64,000 bases of DNA from Luteibacter sp. Sphag1AF (GCF_014192715.1 NZ_JACHYH010000006.1:62001-126000); one strand, 5' to 3'; shown: positions 44,000 through 58,057, counted from the stretch's first letter. Numbers and translations are program-made. The notes: a model not told the origin generated them from the sequence alone.

Positions 44000-44031
44000 C
44001 TTGCCACGATGACAGGCGTCATCGTGGCAAG
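44000..44031. terminator. Strong inverted repeat after the oxygenase gene
   Basis: Perfect 14-base arms CTTGCCACGATGAC and GTCATCGTGGCAAG with loop AGGC, ten bases after the oxygenase stop codon. No T-run follows directly on either strand (TTTTT lies about 15 bases further on the minus strand), so it may stabilise or end the transcript. Confidence 0.6.
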
Positions 44032-44040
44032 CGGGCGTCG

Positions 44041-44976
44041 TCAGATCAGTTTGATCTCGCGCAGACGCTGAAGCAGGTACTCGTGCGCCGTGATGGCTTC
44101 CGGGTAACGGCTGGGGTTTTCCGCCGACACGCATGACGGAAGCACGTCCAGCACGACATCCGGGTTCGGATGCAGGAAGAACGGCACCGAGTAGCGCGGT
44201 TTGCGCGCATTGTCGTTCTGCGGGTTGGTTACCCGATGGGTGGTCGACGGGTACACATGGTTGGTCAGGCGCTGCAGCATGTCGCCAATGTTCACCACGA
44301 TGGCATCGCCTTCGGTGGTGATGGGCAGCCAGTCGCCCTCGCGAGTCAGCACTTCAAGGCCTTCGGCACTCGCACCCACCAGCAGCGTGATGAAGTTGAT
44401 GTCTTCATGCGCGCCAGCGCGGACGTTGGGGATGTTCTCCTGGGTCAGCGGCGGGTAGTGGATGGGACGGAGAATGGAGTTGCCGACATCGGTCTTGTCG
44501 TCGAAGAAGTGTTCCGGCTCACCGATGTGCAGCGCCAGCGCACGCAGGACGCGGGTGCCCAGCTGGTCCAGCGCCTCGTAGAGGCCGTAACCGAATTCCC
44601 GGAAGTCGGGCACTTCGGCGGGCCACACGTTGGGCGCCATCACGTCGGCGAACTTCGAGTCGCGCGGAATCTCCCGACCGATGTGCCAGAACTCCTTCAG
44701 GTCAGGATGCTCGCTGTCTTTCGCCGTTTCGACCTTGAACGGCGTATAGCCGCGCGCACCACCGCCACCGGGCACGTGGTATTTCATCTTGGTGTCGGTC
44801 GGCAGCGCGAAGAAACGCACGAAGGCGTCATAGGCGCCGTCGATGTGTTCCTTGGGAATGCCGTGGCCGCTGATGCAGCAGAAGCCAAATTCACGATACG
44901 CGGCACCCAGTTCCGCGACGAAGGCGTCGCGGTCGGTGTCGTAACGGCGGATGTCGAGCGTGGGGACCTTTTTCAT
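44041..44976 (-). CDS. 2-oxoglutarate/Fe(II) oxygenase, isopenicillin N synthase family
   Basis: 311 residues from ATG 44976 (MKKVPTLDIRRYD). N-terminal DIOX_N region with AYREFGFCCISGHGIP, then the double-stranded beta-helix core: iron ligands in HEDINFI (His and Asp) and the distal His in STTHRVTNP, and the 2-oxoglutarate Arg in RYSVPFF. The iron site is complete. Substrate unknown; such enzymes hydroxylate or cyclise diverse small molecules. It stands alone, with glmM upstream on the same strand. Confidence 0.9.
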   Translation of the reverse strand: MKKVPTLDIRRYDTDRDAFVAELGAAYREFGFCCISGHGIPKEHIDGAYDAFVRFFALPTDTKMKYHVPGGGGARGYTPFKVETAKDSEHPDLKEFWHIGREIPRDSKFADVMAPNVWPAEVPDFREFGYGLYEALDQLGTRVLRALALHIGEPEHFFDDKTDVGNSILRPIHYPPLTQENIPNVRAGAHEDINFITLLVGASAEGLEVLTREGDWLPITTEGDAIVVNIGDMLQRLTNHVYPSTTHRVTNPQNDNARKPRYSVPFFLHPNPDVVLDVLPSCVSAENPSRYPEAITAHEYLLQRLREIKLI

Positions 44977-45033
44977 GGGCGACCTGCGGAACGAGTACAC
45001 GCCTGGTTCCCGAAGCGGTGTCGGGATAGGAAA

Positions 45034-46392
45034 TCAGGCGATGGCTCTGGCCGCCGATTTTACGGCTTCTGCCAGCCGTGTGGCCAATTCATTCACTTCA
45101 TCGGCATCGGCGGCCTCGATGGTGACCCGGACCAGCGGCTCTGTGCCTGACGCCCGCAGCACCACGCGGCCCCGGCCTTCGAGCTGGGTTTCCACCTCGG
45201 CCAGGGCGTTGCGCACCGTGCCGGTTTCCAGCACCTGGCGGGCGGCGCCTTCGATACGGACGTTGAGCATGGTCTGTGGCAGCTTCGTCAGGCCGGCACG
45301 GGCCTGACCGAATGTTTCGCCCGAATGGACCAGGGCTTCCAGCACCGCCAACGCCGCCACGATGCCGTCGCCGGTGGTGAAGCGATCCAGGCAGAGGATA
45401 TGCCCGGAGGTCTCGCCACCCAGGATGCCGCCATGTTCCTTGAGCTGCTGAAGGACGAAACGGTCGCCCACGTTGGCGCGGATCAGGGCGATGCCCATCT
45501 CGCGCAGCGCACGCTGTATGCCGTAGTTGCTCATCAGCGTGCCGACCACCGGCCCACGCAGCAGACCACGGGCAGACCAGTTGCGGGCCAGCACGTAGAT
45601 CATGTCGTCACCGTCGGTGACCGTGCCGTCGCGATCCACCAGCCGCACGCGGTCGCCATCACCATCAAACGCGATGCCCAGATCGGCTCCGCGCTCGACC
45701 ACCGCTTTGGCCAGCGCCTCCGGATGGGTGGAGCCCACCCCCAGATTGATGTTCAGGCCATCGGGCTCGGCACCGATGGAATGTACCTCGGCACCCAGCT
45801 CTGAAAAGACCTTCGGTGCTACCTGATAGGTTGCGCCATGCGCGCAATCGAGCACCAGCTTCATGCCGCGCAGGCTGAATTCCTGCGGGACCGTGGCCTT
45901 GCAGAATTCAGCGTAACGGGCAACGGCATCGTTGACGCGCGTGGCCTTGCCGAGGGTTTCGGAGGACACGGTTTCAAACGGCGCGTCCACCTCGGCTTCG
46001 ATGGCGGCCTCAAGTTCGTCGGAGAGCTTTTCGCCCTGCGCCGAGAAGAACTTGATGCCGTTGTCATAATGCGGGTTGTGCGAGGCGCTGATGACAATGC
46101 CTGCATCCGCACGCAGCGAGCGGGTCAGGAAAGCCACGGCGGGAGTGGGCATGGGGCCCAACAGGCGCACGTCGGCGCCCGCCGCCACAAGGCCGGCTTC
46201 CAGGGCGGACTCGAACATGTAGCCGGACACCCGGGTGTCCTTGCCGATCACGACGGTGACGCGGCGGCCACGCTGGCGGGCCAGCACGGCGCCCAGCGCC
46301 CGGCCGAGCCTCAGGATGAAGTCCGCACTGATGGGTGACTGCCCCACCTGCCCGCGAATGCCGTCCGTGCCGAAATATTTACGTTGGCTCAT
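45034..46392 (-). CDS. glmM: Phosphoglucosamine mutase
   Basis: 452 residues, full length. The start [12 protein letters not shown], the phosphoserine loop [12 protein letters not shown] (about 101-112) that accepts phosphate, the magnesium loop [12 protein letters not shown] and the sugar-binding GGETSGHIL are all visible. It converts glucosamine-6-P to glucosamine-1-P for peptidoglycan and LPS. It follows folP by 50 bases on the same strand, the common gammaproteobacterial order. Confidence 0.97.
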   Translation of the reverse strand: MSQRKYFGTDGIRGQVGQSPISADFILRLGRALGAVLARQRGRRVTVVIGKDTRVSGYMFESALEAGLVAAGADVRLLGPMPTPAVAFLTRSLRADAGIVISASHNPHYDNGIKFFSAQGEKLSDELEAAIEAEVDAPFETVSSETLGKATRVNDAVARYAEFCKATVPQEFSLRGMKLVLDCAHGATYQVAPKVFSELGAEVHSIGAEPDGLNINLGVGSTHPEALAKAVVERGADLGIAFDGDGDRVRLVDRDGTVTDGDDMIYVLARNWSARGLLRGPVVGTLMSNYGIQRALREMGIALIRANVGDRFVLQQLKEHGGILGGETSGHILCLDRFTTGDGIVAALAVLEALVHSGETFGQARAGLTKLPQTMLNVRIEGAARQVLETGTVRNALAEVETQLEGRGRVVLRASGTEPLVRVTIEAADADEVNELATRLAEAVKSAARAIA

Positions 46393-46442
46393 GTCGATCC
46401 CTCACGTTGCTGCCGACCCACAAGCATAGCGGCTACGCCGGT

Positions 46443-47348
46443 TTATTCGTCGTCCGGCCAGCGGGGCATGGCGGGACGTTCGTCACGTTTGACGCGATCA
46501 CCCGCTTTGACAGCCTGCCAGACGGCCAGTGCATCCACCGTGGCGGCCACGTCGTGCACGCGCACCAGCATCGCGCCGCGCTGCACGGCAATCACGGCCG
46601 CCGCTGCCGAGCCTGCCGCACGATCCAGCGGCTGGGTCTTGCCCGTGATAGCACCGATCATGGACTTGCGCGACAGCCCCACGTACGCACCCGCGCCCAG
46701 CTGGGCAAAGCGCTCCATGGCACGCAGAAGCTCCAGATTGTGTTCCAGCGATTTGCCGAATCCGAAGCCCGGGTCCACCAGCACTTTTTTGCGGGGAATG
46801 CCCGCCAGCTCGCAGGAAAACAGCCGGTCGGTGAGAAACCGATGAACCTCGCCCACCACGTCGTCGTACTGTGGGTCGTCCTGCATGGAGCGCGGCTCGC
46901 CCTGCATGTGCATGAGGCAAACCGCAACGCCAAGCTCGGCCGCTGCATCCAGGGCGCCTTCGCGCCGCAGGGCGTACACGTCGTTGATCATGCCCGCGCC
47001 GGCCGCCACCGCCGCGCGCATGACCTCCGGCTTGGAGGTGTCGATGGAAATCGGCACCGTGGTTGCCGCCGCCAGTCGCTGGATCAGCGGCACGACGCGA
47101 CGGATTTCTTCCTCGACAGGCACGTCGGCGGAACCCGGGCGCGTGGATTCGCCGCCGATATCGAGCATGTCGGCTCCCTCTTCCACCAGCCGCAGCGCAT
47201 GCTCAAAAGCAGCATCGGTGGTGTGATGACGGCCACCATCGGAGAATGAATCCGGCGTCACGTTCACGATGCCCGCTACACGGGCGCGATCAAATACCAG
47301 TGCGCGCCCGGCGCAGTCCAGTACGGTGGCAAAGGGATCCATGCTCAT
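46443..47348 (-). CDS. folP: Dihydropteroate synthase
   Basis: 301 residues. TIM-barrel enzyme with the family motifs NVTPDSFSDGG, DIGGESTRPG, ISIDTSKPEVM, LMHMQG and VDPGFGFGKSLEHN. It joins pterin pyrophosphate and p-aminobenzoate in folate synthesis and is the sulfonamide target. Upstream of glmM, downstream of orn (12 bases), so probably one operon. Confidence 0.97.
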   Translation of the reverse strand: MSMDPFATVLDCAGRALVFDRARVAGIVNVTPDSFSDGGRHHTTDAAFEHALRLVEEGADMLDIGGESTRPGSADVPVEEEIRRVVPLIQRLAAATTVPISIDTSKPEVMRAAVAAGAGMINDVYALRREGALDAAAELGVAVCLMHMQGEPRSMQDDPQYDDVVGEVHRFLTDRLFSCELAGIPRKKVLVDPGFGFGKSLEHNLELLRAMERFAQLGAGAYVGLSRKSMIGAITGKTQPLDRAAGSAAAAVIAVQRGAMLVRVHDVAATVDALAVWQAVKAGDRVKRDERPAMPRWPDDE

Positions 47349-47360
47349 GCGTTGCTGTCC

Positions 47361-47930
47361 TTATGCCACCGGCTGCTGGCCGCCCAGGGCGCCCATGAAA
47401 CGACGGTAATAACGCAGCTCGTCGATGGAATCGCGGATGTCTGACAGCGCCGTATGCGCCGAGTCCTTCGCAAAACCGCGCCCGATATCGGGCGACCAGC
47501 GCCGCGACAGCTCCTTGAGCGTGGATACATCGAGGTTGCGATAGTGGAAGTAGCGCTCCAGCCGCGGCATCTGCCGGTGGAGGAAGCGACGGTCCTGGCA
47601 GATGGAGTTGCCGCTCATCGGCGACTTGCCGGCCGGCACCCACTCGCGCAGGAAAGCGATGGTGGCCTCTTCGGCTTCCGCATGCGTGGCGGTCGAGTCC
47701 ACCACCTGACCCCACAGTCCGGAACGGGTGTGCTGATTGCGGTTCCAGGCGTCCATGCCCTGGAGGCGGGCCTCGTCGTGGGCAATGGCAAACACCGGAC
47801 CTTCCGCCAGCACGTTCAGGTGCTTGTCGGTAACGATGGTGGCGATCTCGAGAATCGAGTCGTTGTCCGTATCGAGCCCCGTCATTTCCAGGTCGATCCA
47901 GATCAGGTTGTCTTCGTGTGGTGATGTCAT
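47361..47930 (-). CDS. orn: Oligoribonuclease
   Basis: 189 residues from ATG 47930; the open frame continues far upstream, antisense to sbcB, and is not coding. DEDDh exonuclease: DLEMTGLD at 13-20, then the SICQDRRFL and [11 protein letters not shown] blocks supplying the other metal ligands. It degrades 2-5 nucleotide RNAs and linear pGpG, the last step of c-di-GMP breakdown, which ties it to the GGDEF-EAL protein at 4794. First gene of the orn-folP-glmM series. Confidence 0.97.
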   Translation of the reverse strand: MTSPHEDNLIWIDLEMTGLDTDNDSILEIATIVTDKHLNVLAEGPVFAIAHDEARLQGMDAWNRNQHTRSGLWGQVVDSTATHAEAEEATIAFLREWVPAGKSPMSGNSICQDRRFLHRQMPRLERYFHYRNLDVSTLKELSRRWSPDIGRGFAKDSAHTALSDIRDSIDELRYYRRFMGALGGQQPVA

Positions 47931-48002
47931 GCTGTCCTCCGGGTGCGCGCAGTTTAACGGGTCGGCCCGTGCAAGGGAGGTCGACCATGCGATCATTCGT
48001 TC

Positions 48003-49433
48003 ATGGCTCAACCAACTTTCCTCTGGCACGACTACGAGACCTTCGGCGCCGATCCGCGCCGCGACCGCCCCTCCCAGTTCGCCGCCATCCGCACGACGGC
48101 TGATCTGGAGATCGTGGGCGAACCGGTCATGATTTACTGCAAGCCGCCCCGGGACATGCCCCCGCAGCCGGTGGCCTGCCTCATTACAGGCATCGAGCCG
48201 CAGCTGGCCGAGCGCGAAGGCCTCAACGAAGCCGCCTTTGCCGCCGCCGTGCATGAGCAGATGGCGACCCCGGGCACCTGCGTCGTGGGCTACAACTCGC
48301 TGCGTTTCGACGACGAGTTCACCCGCCATCTCCTGTATCGCAATTTCTACGATCCGTACGGACGGGAGTGGGAAAACGGCAATTCGCGCTGGGACCTGAT
48401 CGACCTGGTGCGCATGTGCCAGGCGCTGCGTCCGGAAGGCATCCAGTGGCCGCTGCGCGATGACGGCACGCCCAGTTTCAAGCTGGAGCACCTGGCCACA
48501 GCCAACGGACTGAAACAGGAACGCGCGCACGATGCGCTGTCCGACGTGGAGGCACTGATCGCCCTCGCCCGCCTCATCCGCGTGCGCCAGCCGAAGCTGT
48601 GGGACTGGTACTTCGCCCTGCGCCGCAAGCAGCGGGTGTTCGAGTTGCTGGACGTGGCCAACATGACGCCGGTCGTTCACGTATCGTCGCGCTATCCGGC
48701 AAGCCGGCAGTGCCTTACCGTGATTGCGCCGATCTGCGCCCATCCGTCCCGCGCGGGCGAGATCATCGTTTACGACCTCACCGTCGATCCCACGGACCTG
48801 CTGGCCCTGCCGGACAGCGCTATCGCCGACCGGGTGTTCACGTCGCGGGCCGACCTGCCCGAAGGCGTCGAACGCATCGCATTGCGCACCGTGCGCGCCA
48901 ACCATGTGCCGGCGCTTGCCCCCCTGTCGGTGTTGAAGGATGTGGATCATGCGCGGCTCGGCCTCGACCTCGCCCGCGTGCACGCGCACCGGGAAGCATT
49001 GCTCGGTGCGCCGGATCTTGCCGAAAAAATGCGCCGTGTTTATGGACAGGCCTCCGCCCTGCCCCCGGCAGACGACGCGGAACTCGGGCTCTACGGCGCA
49101 TTCCTTCCGGATGCCGACCGTCGCCTTCTTGCCGACGTTCGCGCTACGCCTCCGGAGGAACTGGGCACGAGAAACTTCCCGTTCCGCGACACGCGCTACC
49201 CGGAGCTGCTGTTCCGCTATCGTGCGCGAAACTGGCCGGAAACCCTCAACACTGACGAAGCCGCGCGCTGGGAAGCCTTCCGCGTTGATCGCCTCACCCG
49301 CCGCAGTGTGCTGACCACGCTGACACTGGAAGATTATTTCGCCGAGCTGGCCACCTTGCGCACCGCTCCCGACGCCCGCCAGGCTTTCCTCGATCAACTG
49401 GAAGCCTGGGGACACGAACTCCTCCGACCCTGA
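48003..49433 (+). CDS. sbcB: Exodeoxyribonuclease I
   Basis: 476 residues, the full ExoI length. DEDD nuclease core starts at [20 protein letters not shown] (Asp10, Glu12), the ExoIII-like block [11 protein letters not shown] follows, and [12 protein letters not shown] carries the last two ligands. An SH3-like and a helical C-terminal domain complete ExoI. It degrades single-stranded DNA 3' to 5' in recombination and mismatch repair. Divergent from orn; 11 bases before the DUF2461 gene. Confidence 0.95.
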   Translation: MAQPTFLWHDYETFGADPRRDRPSQFAAIRTTADLEIVGEPVMIYCKPPRDMPPQPVACLITGIEPQLAEREGLNEAAFAAAVHEQMATPGTCVVGYNSLRFDDEFTRHLLYRNFYDPYGREWENGNSRWDLIDLVRMCQALRPEGIQWPLRDDGTPSFKLEHLATANGLKQERAHDALSDVEALIALARLIRVRQPKLWDWYFALRRKQRVFELLDVANMTPVVHVSSRYPASRQCLTVIAPICAHPSRAGEIIVYDLTVDPTDLLALPDSAIADRVFTSRADLPEGVERIALRTVRANHVPALAPLSVLKDVDHARLGLDLARVHAHREALLGAPDLAEKMRRVYGQASALPPADDAELGLYGAFLPDADRRLLADVRATPPEELGTRNFPFRDTRYPELLFRYRARNWPETLNTDEAARWEAFRVDRLTRRSVLTTLTLEDYFAELATLRTAPDARQAFLDQLEAWGHELLRP

Positions 49434-49444
49434 CCGCGATCACC

Positions 49445-50131
49445 ATGTCTGAAGCCTATTTCTCGCCCGCCACGTTTCGCTTCCTCAAAGCGCTGGCCAA
49501 GAACAACAGCCGTGAATGGTTCCATGCGCACAAGGACGACTACGAGCGTCACGTCCGCGACCCGTTCCTGAGCTTCATCACCGACCTGCAACATCCGCTG
49601 GCGAAGATCAGCGAACACTACCGTGCTGACCCGCGCAAGGTGGGCGGATCGCTATTCCGCATTCATCGCGATACGCGCTTTGCCAACGACAAGACGCCTT
49701 ACAAGGGCTGGTCCGGCGCGCGCTTCTTTCACGCACGTCATCTGGAAATTCAGGCGCCGGCGTTCTACATGCACATCCAGCCGGGCGACTGCTTCGCCGG
49801 CGGCGGCATGTGGCATCCGGAACCGGCATCACTGAAGAACATCCGCGCGTTCCTGGCCGACAATCCCGAATCGTGGAAGCGCGCCACGCGCAGCAAGGCA
49901 TTCACCGAACACTTCGACTTCTGGGGTGAAAGCCTCACCCGGCCGCCGCGTGGATTCGATCCGGCCCATGAACTGATCGACGACCTGAAGCGCAAGAACT
50001 TCGCGGCCGGCCAGGGCTTCGACGAATCGCTGGCGTGCTCAAGCGAACTGATGCCCCACATCGTCGCCACATTCAAACGCGTGGCGCCCATGATCGACTA
50101 TCTGTGTGCCGCGCAGGAACTGGACTTCTGA
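49445..50131 (+). CDS. DUF2461 (TIGR02453) family protein
   Basis: 228 residues, soluble. Starts YFSPATFRFLKALAKNNSREWFHAHKDDYE, the usual opening of this family, and continues with SLFRIHRDTRFANDKTPYK and GGGMWHPEPASL. Function unknown in the literature I can recall. It may be co-transcribed with sbcB, 11 bases upstream, which hints at a DNA-related role, but that is inference. Confidence 0.88.
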   Translation: MSEAYFSPATFRFLKALAKNNSREWFHAHKDDYERHVRDPFLSFITDLQHPLAKISEHYRADPRKVGGSLFRIHRDTRFANDKTPYKGWSGARFFHARHLEIQAPAFYMHIQPGDCFAGGGMWHPEPASLKNIRAFLADNPESWKRATRSKAFTEHFDFWGESLTRPPRGFDPAHELIDDLKRKNFAAGQGFDESLACSSELMPHIVATFKRVAPMIDYLCAAQELDF

Positions 50132-50144
50132 TCCGCCGCAGGCC

Positions 50145-51455
50145 TCAACGTTCGTAGAACGTGCGGCCTGTACGCAGCAGGTAAATGCCCGTGGCGATGC
50201 CGCCGAACACGGCGGCACATGCCACGTAGTGCGCCGGGGCCATGGGCCCGAGGCGCGAGGCCATGAACGACACCAGCGGCGGCGTGGCCGCGCCGAACAC
50301 GGCATAGGCCACGTTGTACGAAAACGAAATTCCCGAGAAACGTACGGCGGGTGGAAACGCGGCCACCATCACGGCCGGCACAGCCCCCACCACGCCGACG
50401 AAGAAACCCGCCAGCGTATACAGCGCCATGAAGTGCTGGCCGCCTGCCACCAGGTCGACGTACAGCGCGTACGTGCTTGCCAGCAACAGCACGGCACCCG
50501 GAAGCAGCGTGCGCGCACGGCCCAGTCGATCCACCGCCAGGCCCGCCACGAGGCAACCGATGGTCAATGCCAGCGCCGCTGCACTGCCGCCTCGCGTGGC
50601 AGTTTCACGGTCGATGTGAAACACGCTCTGCACGAGCGTCGGCGTCATCAGGATCACGACCACGATGGCCGCCGTCAGCAGCCAGGTCACCAGCATTGAA
50701 AGCACCACGCCCGGAAGATGATCGCGAATCACGCGCTTGACCGGCAGTTCGTCAGCCAGCTCACGGCGCTCGCGCATCTGCGCAAATACCGGCGTTTCGT
50801 GCAGCCAGCGACGCAGATACACCGCCAGGAATCCGAAGATACCCCCCAGCAGGAAGGGGATGCGCCATGCGAAATCGAGCACGGTGGCTTCCGGATAATG
50901 CGAAGTGATGCCCGTGGCCACCAGCGAACCGATGAGGATGCCGGCCGTGAGGCCCGAGGTCAGGCTTGCGCAGGCAAAGCCCACACGACTGGCGGGTACA
51001 TGTTCCGCAACGAATACCCAGGCGCCAGGCACTTCGCCACCAATGGCAACGCCCTGCACCACGCGCATCAGCAGCAACAGCAGTGGCGCGAGTATGCCGA
51101 CCTGCGCATACACCGGCAGCAGGCCGATGCACAGCGTGGGCAACGCCATGAGAAACACGCTCAGCGAGAACATCCGCTTGCGCCCCACGCGGTCGCCGAA
51201 ATGCGCCATCACCACGCCACCCAGCGGTCGGGCGAGATAACCCGCCGCGAAGATGCCGAACACCTGCAACTGCGCCAGCCATGCTGGCATGTGTGCGGGG
51301 AAAAAGAGCTGGCCAAGTTCTTTCGTGAAGAACACGAAGATCACGAAGTCGTAGAACTCAAGCGCGCCGCCAAGAGCGGACAGGAGCAGCGTGCGGACAT
51401 CCCGGGAACCCAGTCGGGCATGGCCGGTGGCGCGAACTTCGATGTCGTGGGTCAT
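50145..51455 (-). CDS. MFS transporter, metabolite:H+ symporter (MHS) type
   Basis: 436 residues from ATG 51455. Twelve predicted transmembrane segments. MHS features: EFYDFVIFVFF near the start, FGDRVGRKRMF in the loop between segments 2 and 3, and VQGVAIGGEVPGAWVFVAEH. Relatives (ProP, KgtP, CitA) import carboxylates, sugars acids or osmolytes with protons. Substrate cannot be told. It converges with the DUF2461 gene (13 bases). Confidence 0.9.
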   Translation of the reverse strand: MTHDIEVRATGHARLGSRDVRTLLLSALGGALEFYDFVIFVFFTKELGQLFFPAHMPAWLAQLQVFGIFAAGYLARPLGGVVMAHFGDRVGRKRMFSLSVFLMALPTLCIGLLPVYAQVGILAPLLLLLMRVVQGVAIGGEVPGAWVFVAEHVPASRVGFACASLTSGLTAGILIGSLVATGITSHYPEATVLDFAWRIPFLLGGIFGFLAVYLRRWLHETPVFAQMRERRELADELPVKRVIRDHLPGVVLSMLVTWLLTAAIVVVILMTPTLVQSVFHIDRETATRGGSAAALALTIGCLVAGLAVDRLGRARTLLPGAVLLLASTYALYVDLVAGGQHFMALYTLAGFFVGVVGAVPAVMVAAFPPAVRFSGISFSYNVAYAVFGAATPPLVSFMASRLGPMAPAHYVACAAVFGGIATGIYLLRTGRTFYER

Positions 51456-51501
51456 GAGGCCAGTCGTCGGGACGATAGCCTTGAGTATGCCCGGAACCGA
51501 A

Positions 51502-51891
51502 TCAGCTTTCGTAGATCTCAAGTGGAAGATCGTCCGGATCAGCAAAAAAAGTGAAGCGTCGGCCGGTGTACTCGTCCACACGTACCGGCTCGCATGCCAC
51601 CCCGCGTCGCGTCAGTTCAGCAACAGCCGCATCCACATCGGGCACGGCGAACGACAGATGCCGCAGGCCCTGTGCCTCCGGCCGCGATGGCCTGGCCGGC
51701 GCGCCGGGAAACGAGAAGAGTTCAATCTGCACGCCCGGCGACACTTCCAGATCCAGCTTCCACGACTGCCGCGCCTCGCGGTACACCTCGTGCACGACGC
51801 GCAGGCCAAGCGTTTGCGTATAGAACGCCTTGGAGCGCGCGTAATCGGAGCAAATGATCGCAACGTGGTGAATGGCGTGCAGCAAGGGCAT
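51502..51891 (-). CDS. VOC protein of the YaeR/GloA2 group
   Basis: 129 residues starting MPLLHAIHHVAIICSDYARS. The pattern HHVAIICSDYARSKAFYTQTLGL, then SFPGAPARPSRPEAQGLRHL and FFADPDDLPLEIYES, is that of the glyoxalase-I-like group represented by E. coli YaeR, with the metal-site His and Glu kept. Substrate unproven. Ten bases downstream of epmA on the same strand; yaeR-type genes often lie by tRNA- or translation-linked genes. Confidence 0.88.
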   Translation of the reverse strand: MPLLHAIHHVAIICSDYARSKAFYTQTLGLRVVHEVYREARQSWKLDLEVSPGVQIELFSFPGAPARPSRPEAQGLRHLSFAVPDVDAAVAELTRRGVACEPVRVDEYTGRRFTFFADPDDLPLEIYES

Positions 51892-51901
51892 GTCGATGAA
51901 C

Positions 51902-55344
<3,443 letters not shown>

Positions 55345-55359
55345 CTATAATGCGAGGCC

Positions 55360-56820
55360 ATGCCCGTTGACGTCCTCGCCCATCCCACGCGCCGTGAAGA
55401 GCAGGCTGCCCCCGCCGCGCCGCCTTCACCCGCCCCGGAAGCACCTCCCAATCCGGCCGCGTTTCGCGGGTTGATCTGGCTGGTGTCTGCCGCCTTCTTC
55501 ATGCAGGCGCTGGATTCAACCATCGTGAACACCGCCGTGCCCGGCATCGCTGCCGCGCTGGAGGTCACTCCGCTCAGCATGCGCACGGCGTTAACCAGCT
55601 ACGTGCTGACCCTGGCCATCTTCATTCCCGCCAGCCCCTGGCTATGCGACCGATTCGGCACACGCCGGGTATTCGGGGGCGCCATCATCGTGTTCGCCCT
55701 GGGCTCGCTGCTCTGCGGGCTCTCGCAGACCCTGCCCCAGCTCGTGGCCGCCCGCGTCATTCAGGGACTGGGTGGCGCGGCGCTGATGCCCGTCGGCCGC
55801 TACGTGCTGGTAAGAACCATCGACCGGCGCGACTTCGTCCGCGCGATGACCACCGTGGCCACCTTCGGCCTGATGGGCTCGGTACTGGGCCCCCTGCTGG
55901 GCGGCGCACTGGTGGAATACACCTCCTGGCGAGTGATCTTTCTCATCAACGTGCCTTTCAGTCTGATGGGTATCTGGTTGAATCTGCGGGAAATGCCTGA
56001 CTACAGACTGGATCAGGCACACCCGTTCGACATGAGCGGCTTCCTGCTGTTTGCCGGCGCGTCAGCCCTTTACCTGATTGCCGCCGAGCGTGCGGCAGAC
56101 GGTCACTGGCATGGCTGCATCGGCTTCGTGCTGTCAGCTACGGTGTTTGCGCTGGCGTACGTCTGGCACAGCCGGCGTACCGAATACCCGGTCAGCGACC
56201 TTAAGCTGCTGCGCGTGCGCAGCGTCTGGGTGTCGCTGGCGGGCAACCTGTTTACCCGCCTGGGTGTGTCGGGCATGTTCCTGCTGCTGGTGCTGTTCCT
56301 GCAGATTGGCTGCGGCTGGTCGCCCCTGTGGGCCGGCCTCACCATGGTGCCGCAGGCGGTCGGGTCGATATGCATCAAGCCTTACGTGCATCGCCTGCTG
56401 GCTCATTTCGGCTATCGCAAGCTGCTGCTGGTCAACACCATCGCCATTTCGATCGTGCTGTGCTGCTTCGCCCTGCTCTCCCCGACCACGCCCGGCTGGG
56501 TCATCGGCGCGTTTGTGTTCGTGTATGGCGCCTTCATGTCGCTGCAATACAGCTCGATGAACACGCTGGCCTATGTGGATCTGGACATCAGTCACGCCTC
56601 GATGGCGTCCTCGATGGCATCCACGGCGCAATACCTGTCCATGAGTTTCGGCATTGCGCTGGCGTCCATGCTGATGGAGTTCTTCATCGGTGACCGCAGC
56701 CCCGAACGCTATGTCTGGGCGTTCCGCTACTCGGTCATCATTCTGGGCGTGGTCACGCTGTGCGCCAGCTGGGTTTTTTCGCGCCTGCGCGACACGCGCG
56801 CGCAACTGGCCACGCACTAA
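55360..56820 (+). CDS. MFS multidrug exporter, DHA2 type (second copy)
   Basis: 486 residues. A Pro/Ala-rich cytoplasmic head (1-45) leads into a 14-segment DHA2 body: ALDSTIVNTAVP, WLCDRFGTRRVF, GGAALMPVGRYVLV, GSVLGPLLGGALV. Exports hydrophobic toxicants by proton antiport. Its nearest relative in the window is the protein at 6508-7905, sharing LSMRTALTSYVLTLAIFIPAS-type stretches. It is divergent from ligA with a 117-base gap. Confidence 0.92.
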   Translation: MPVDVLAHPTRREEQAAPAAPPSPAPEAPPNPAAFRGLIWLVSAAFFMQALDSTIVNTAVPGIAAALEVTPLSMRTALTSYVLTLAIFIPASPWLCDRFGTRRVFGGAIIVFALGSLLCGLSQTLPQLVAARVIQGLGGAALMPVGRYVLVRTIDRRDFVRAMTTVATFGLMGSVLGPLLGGALVEYTSWRVIFLINVPFSLMGIWLNLREMPDYRLDQAHPFDMSGFLLFAGASALYLIAAERAADGHWHGCIGFVLSATVFALAYVWHSRRTEYPVSDLKLLRVRSVWVSLAGNLFTRLGVSGMFLLLVLFLQIGCGWSPLWAGLTMVPQAVGSICIKPYVHRLLAHFGYRKLLLVNTIAISIVLCCFALLSPTTPGWVIGAFVFVYGAFMSLQYSSMNTLAYVDLDISHASMASSMASTAQYLSMSFGIALASMLMEFFIGDRSPERYVWAFRYSVIILGVVTLCASWVFSRLRDTRAQLATH

Positions 56821-56874
56821 CGGTATAAAGGACACCGCGCCTTTCTTCGCGGCAACCGATCAAGGCTGATCTAC

Positions 56875-58041
56875 ATGCACGACGCAAGCGACATCCTGCT
56901 CACCCTCTTCATCATTTTCGTCGCCGCCCAGATCGGCGGCGAAATTGCCCAGCGCATCAAACTTCCGGCCGTGGTCGGCGAGATTGCGGCAGGCTGCGCC
57001 ATCGGCCCCTCGGCACTGGGCTGGCTGCACGTGGAGCAAATCGCGCCCGGCATGCCCATCGACGTGCTGGCCGAAATCGGCGTGATCCTGCTGCTGTTTT
57101 CGGTGGGCCTGGAAACGCGGCTGGACGATCTGAAGAAGGTGGGGCGCAGCGCGGTGATGGTCGGCGTCCTTGGCGTCATCATTCCTTTTGCGCTCGGCGC
57201 GCTCTGGGCGCATGGCTCGGGCTTTGACTGGATTCGCGCGATGTTCGTGGCGGCCGCTTTCGTGGCGACCTCGGCGGGCATCACGGCGCGCGTGCTTCAG
57301 GAACTGGGCGTGCTGCAACGGCAGGAGGCCCGCATCATTCTCGGCGCCGCGGTGATCGACGACATCCTGGCCATGCTGCTGCTGGGCATTGTCTCGTCGT
57401 TGCAGGACGGCGGTAAGCTGGATGTGGGTTCGCTGGCGCTGACGCTGCTGGGTGCCATCGGTTTTGTTGCCGTGATCGGCTGGGGTGGTACGCGGGTGAT
57501 GCGGCGCACATCCGGATGGCTGGACAAGCCCAGCAACCCGCTTTCACCCCTGACCATCGTGCTGGCGCTCTGTCTTGGACTGGCGTTTCTGTCCACGCGC
57601 TTTGGGCTTGCGGCCATCATTGGCGCGTTTCTCGCGGGGATGATCGCCTCCGAGTCCCGCCAGCGCGAAGAGCTGGAACATCAGACCGCACCGCTGCTGG
57701 CGTTTCTGACGCCGTTCTTCTTCGTGGTCACGGGTGCCAAGGTCAATCTGCAGGAACTGGCGGATGGAAAAGCCCTGCTCGCGCTCGCCGTGGTCACCGT
57801 GATCGCCATCGTGTCGAAACTGGCAGGTGGTTTTCTGGGCGCGCTGTCGCTCGGCAAGCGTGGCGCCACCATTGTCGGCTTCGGCATGGTGCCGCGCGGC
57901 GAGGTGGGCGTGGTCATCGCGTCACTCGGCCTTGCCGCAGGCGTGTTCAATGAACAGATCTACGCCATCATCGTGGCGATGTCCCTGCTGACCGCCATGG
58001 TTACACCGCCGATTCTGGCGCTGCTGCTACGCAAGCCATAA
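56875..58041 (+). CDS. CPA2-family cation:proton antiporter
   Basis: 388 residues, twelve or so membrane segments, no C-terminal TrkA-N/RCK domain, unlike KefB/KefC. Family features: QIGGEIAQRIKLPAVVGEIAAGCAIGPS, LLLFSVGLETRLDDL, VAAAFVATSAGITARVL and the closing GFGMVPRGEVGVVIASLGL. It exchanges Na+ or K+ for protons across the inner membrane; specificity unclear. Separated from the photolyase gene by an inverted repeat. Confidence 0.92.
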   Translation: MHDASDILLTLFIIFVAAQIGGEIAQRIKLPAVVGEIAAGCAIGPSALGWLHVEQIAPGMPIDVLAEIGVILLLFSVGLETRLDDLKKVGRSAVMVGVLGVIIPFALGALWAHGSGFDWIRAMFVAAAFVATSAGITARVLQELGVLQRQEARIILGAAVIDDILAMLLLGIVSSLQDGGKLDVGSLALTLLGAIGFVAVIGWGGTRVMRRTSGWLDKPSNPLSPLTIVLALCLGLAFLSTRFGLAAIIGAFLAGMIASESRQREELEHQTAPLLAFLTPFFFVVTGAKVNLQELADGKALLALAVVTVIAIVSKLAGGFLGALSLGKRGATIVGFGMVPRGEVGVVIASLGLAAGVFNEQIYAIIVAMSLLTAMVTPPILALLLRKP

Positions 58042-58057
58042 TCCCTGCTTTGCGGTG

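Noticed and set aside
47931-49415. An in-frame upstream extension of orn to 684 codons
   Set aside because: It runs antisense through sbcB, whose protein is unmistakable. High GC produces long stop-free shadows; orn has its normal size from 47930.
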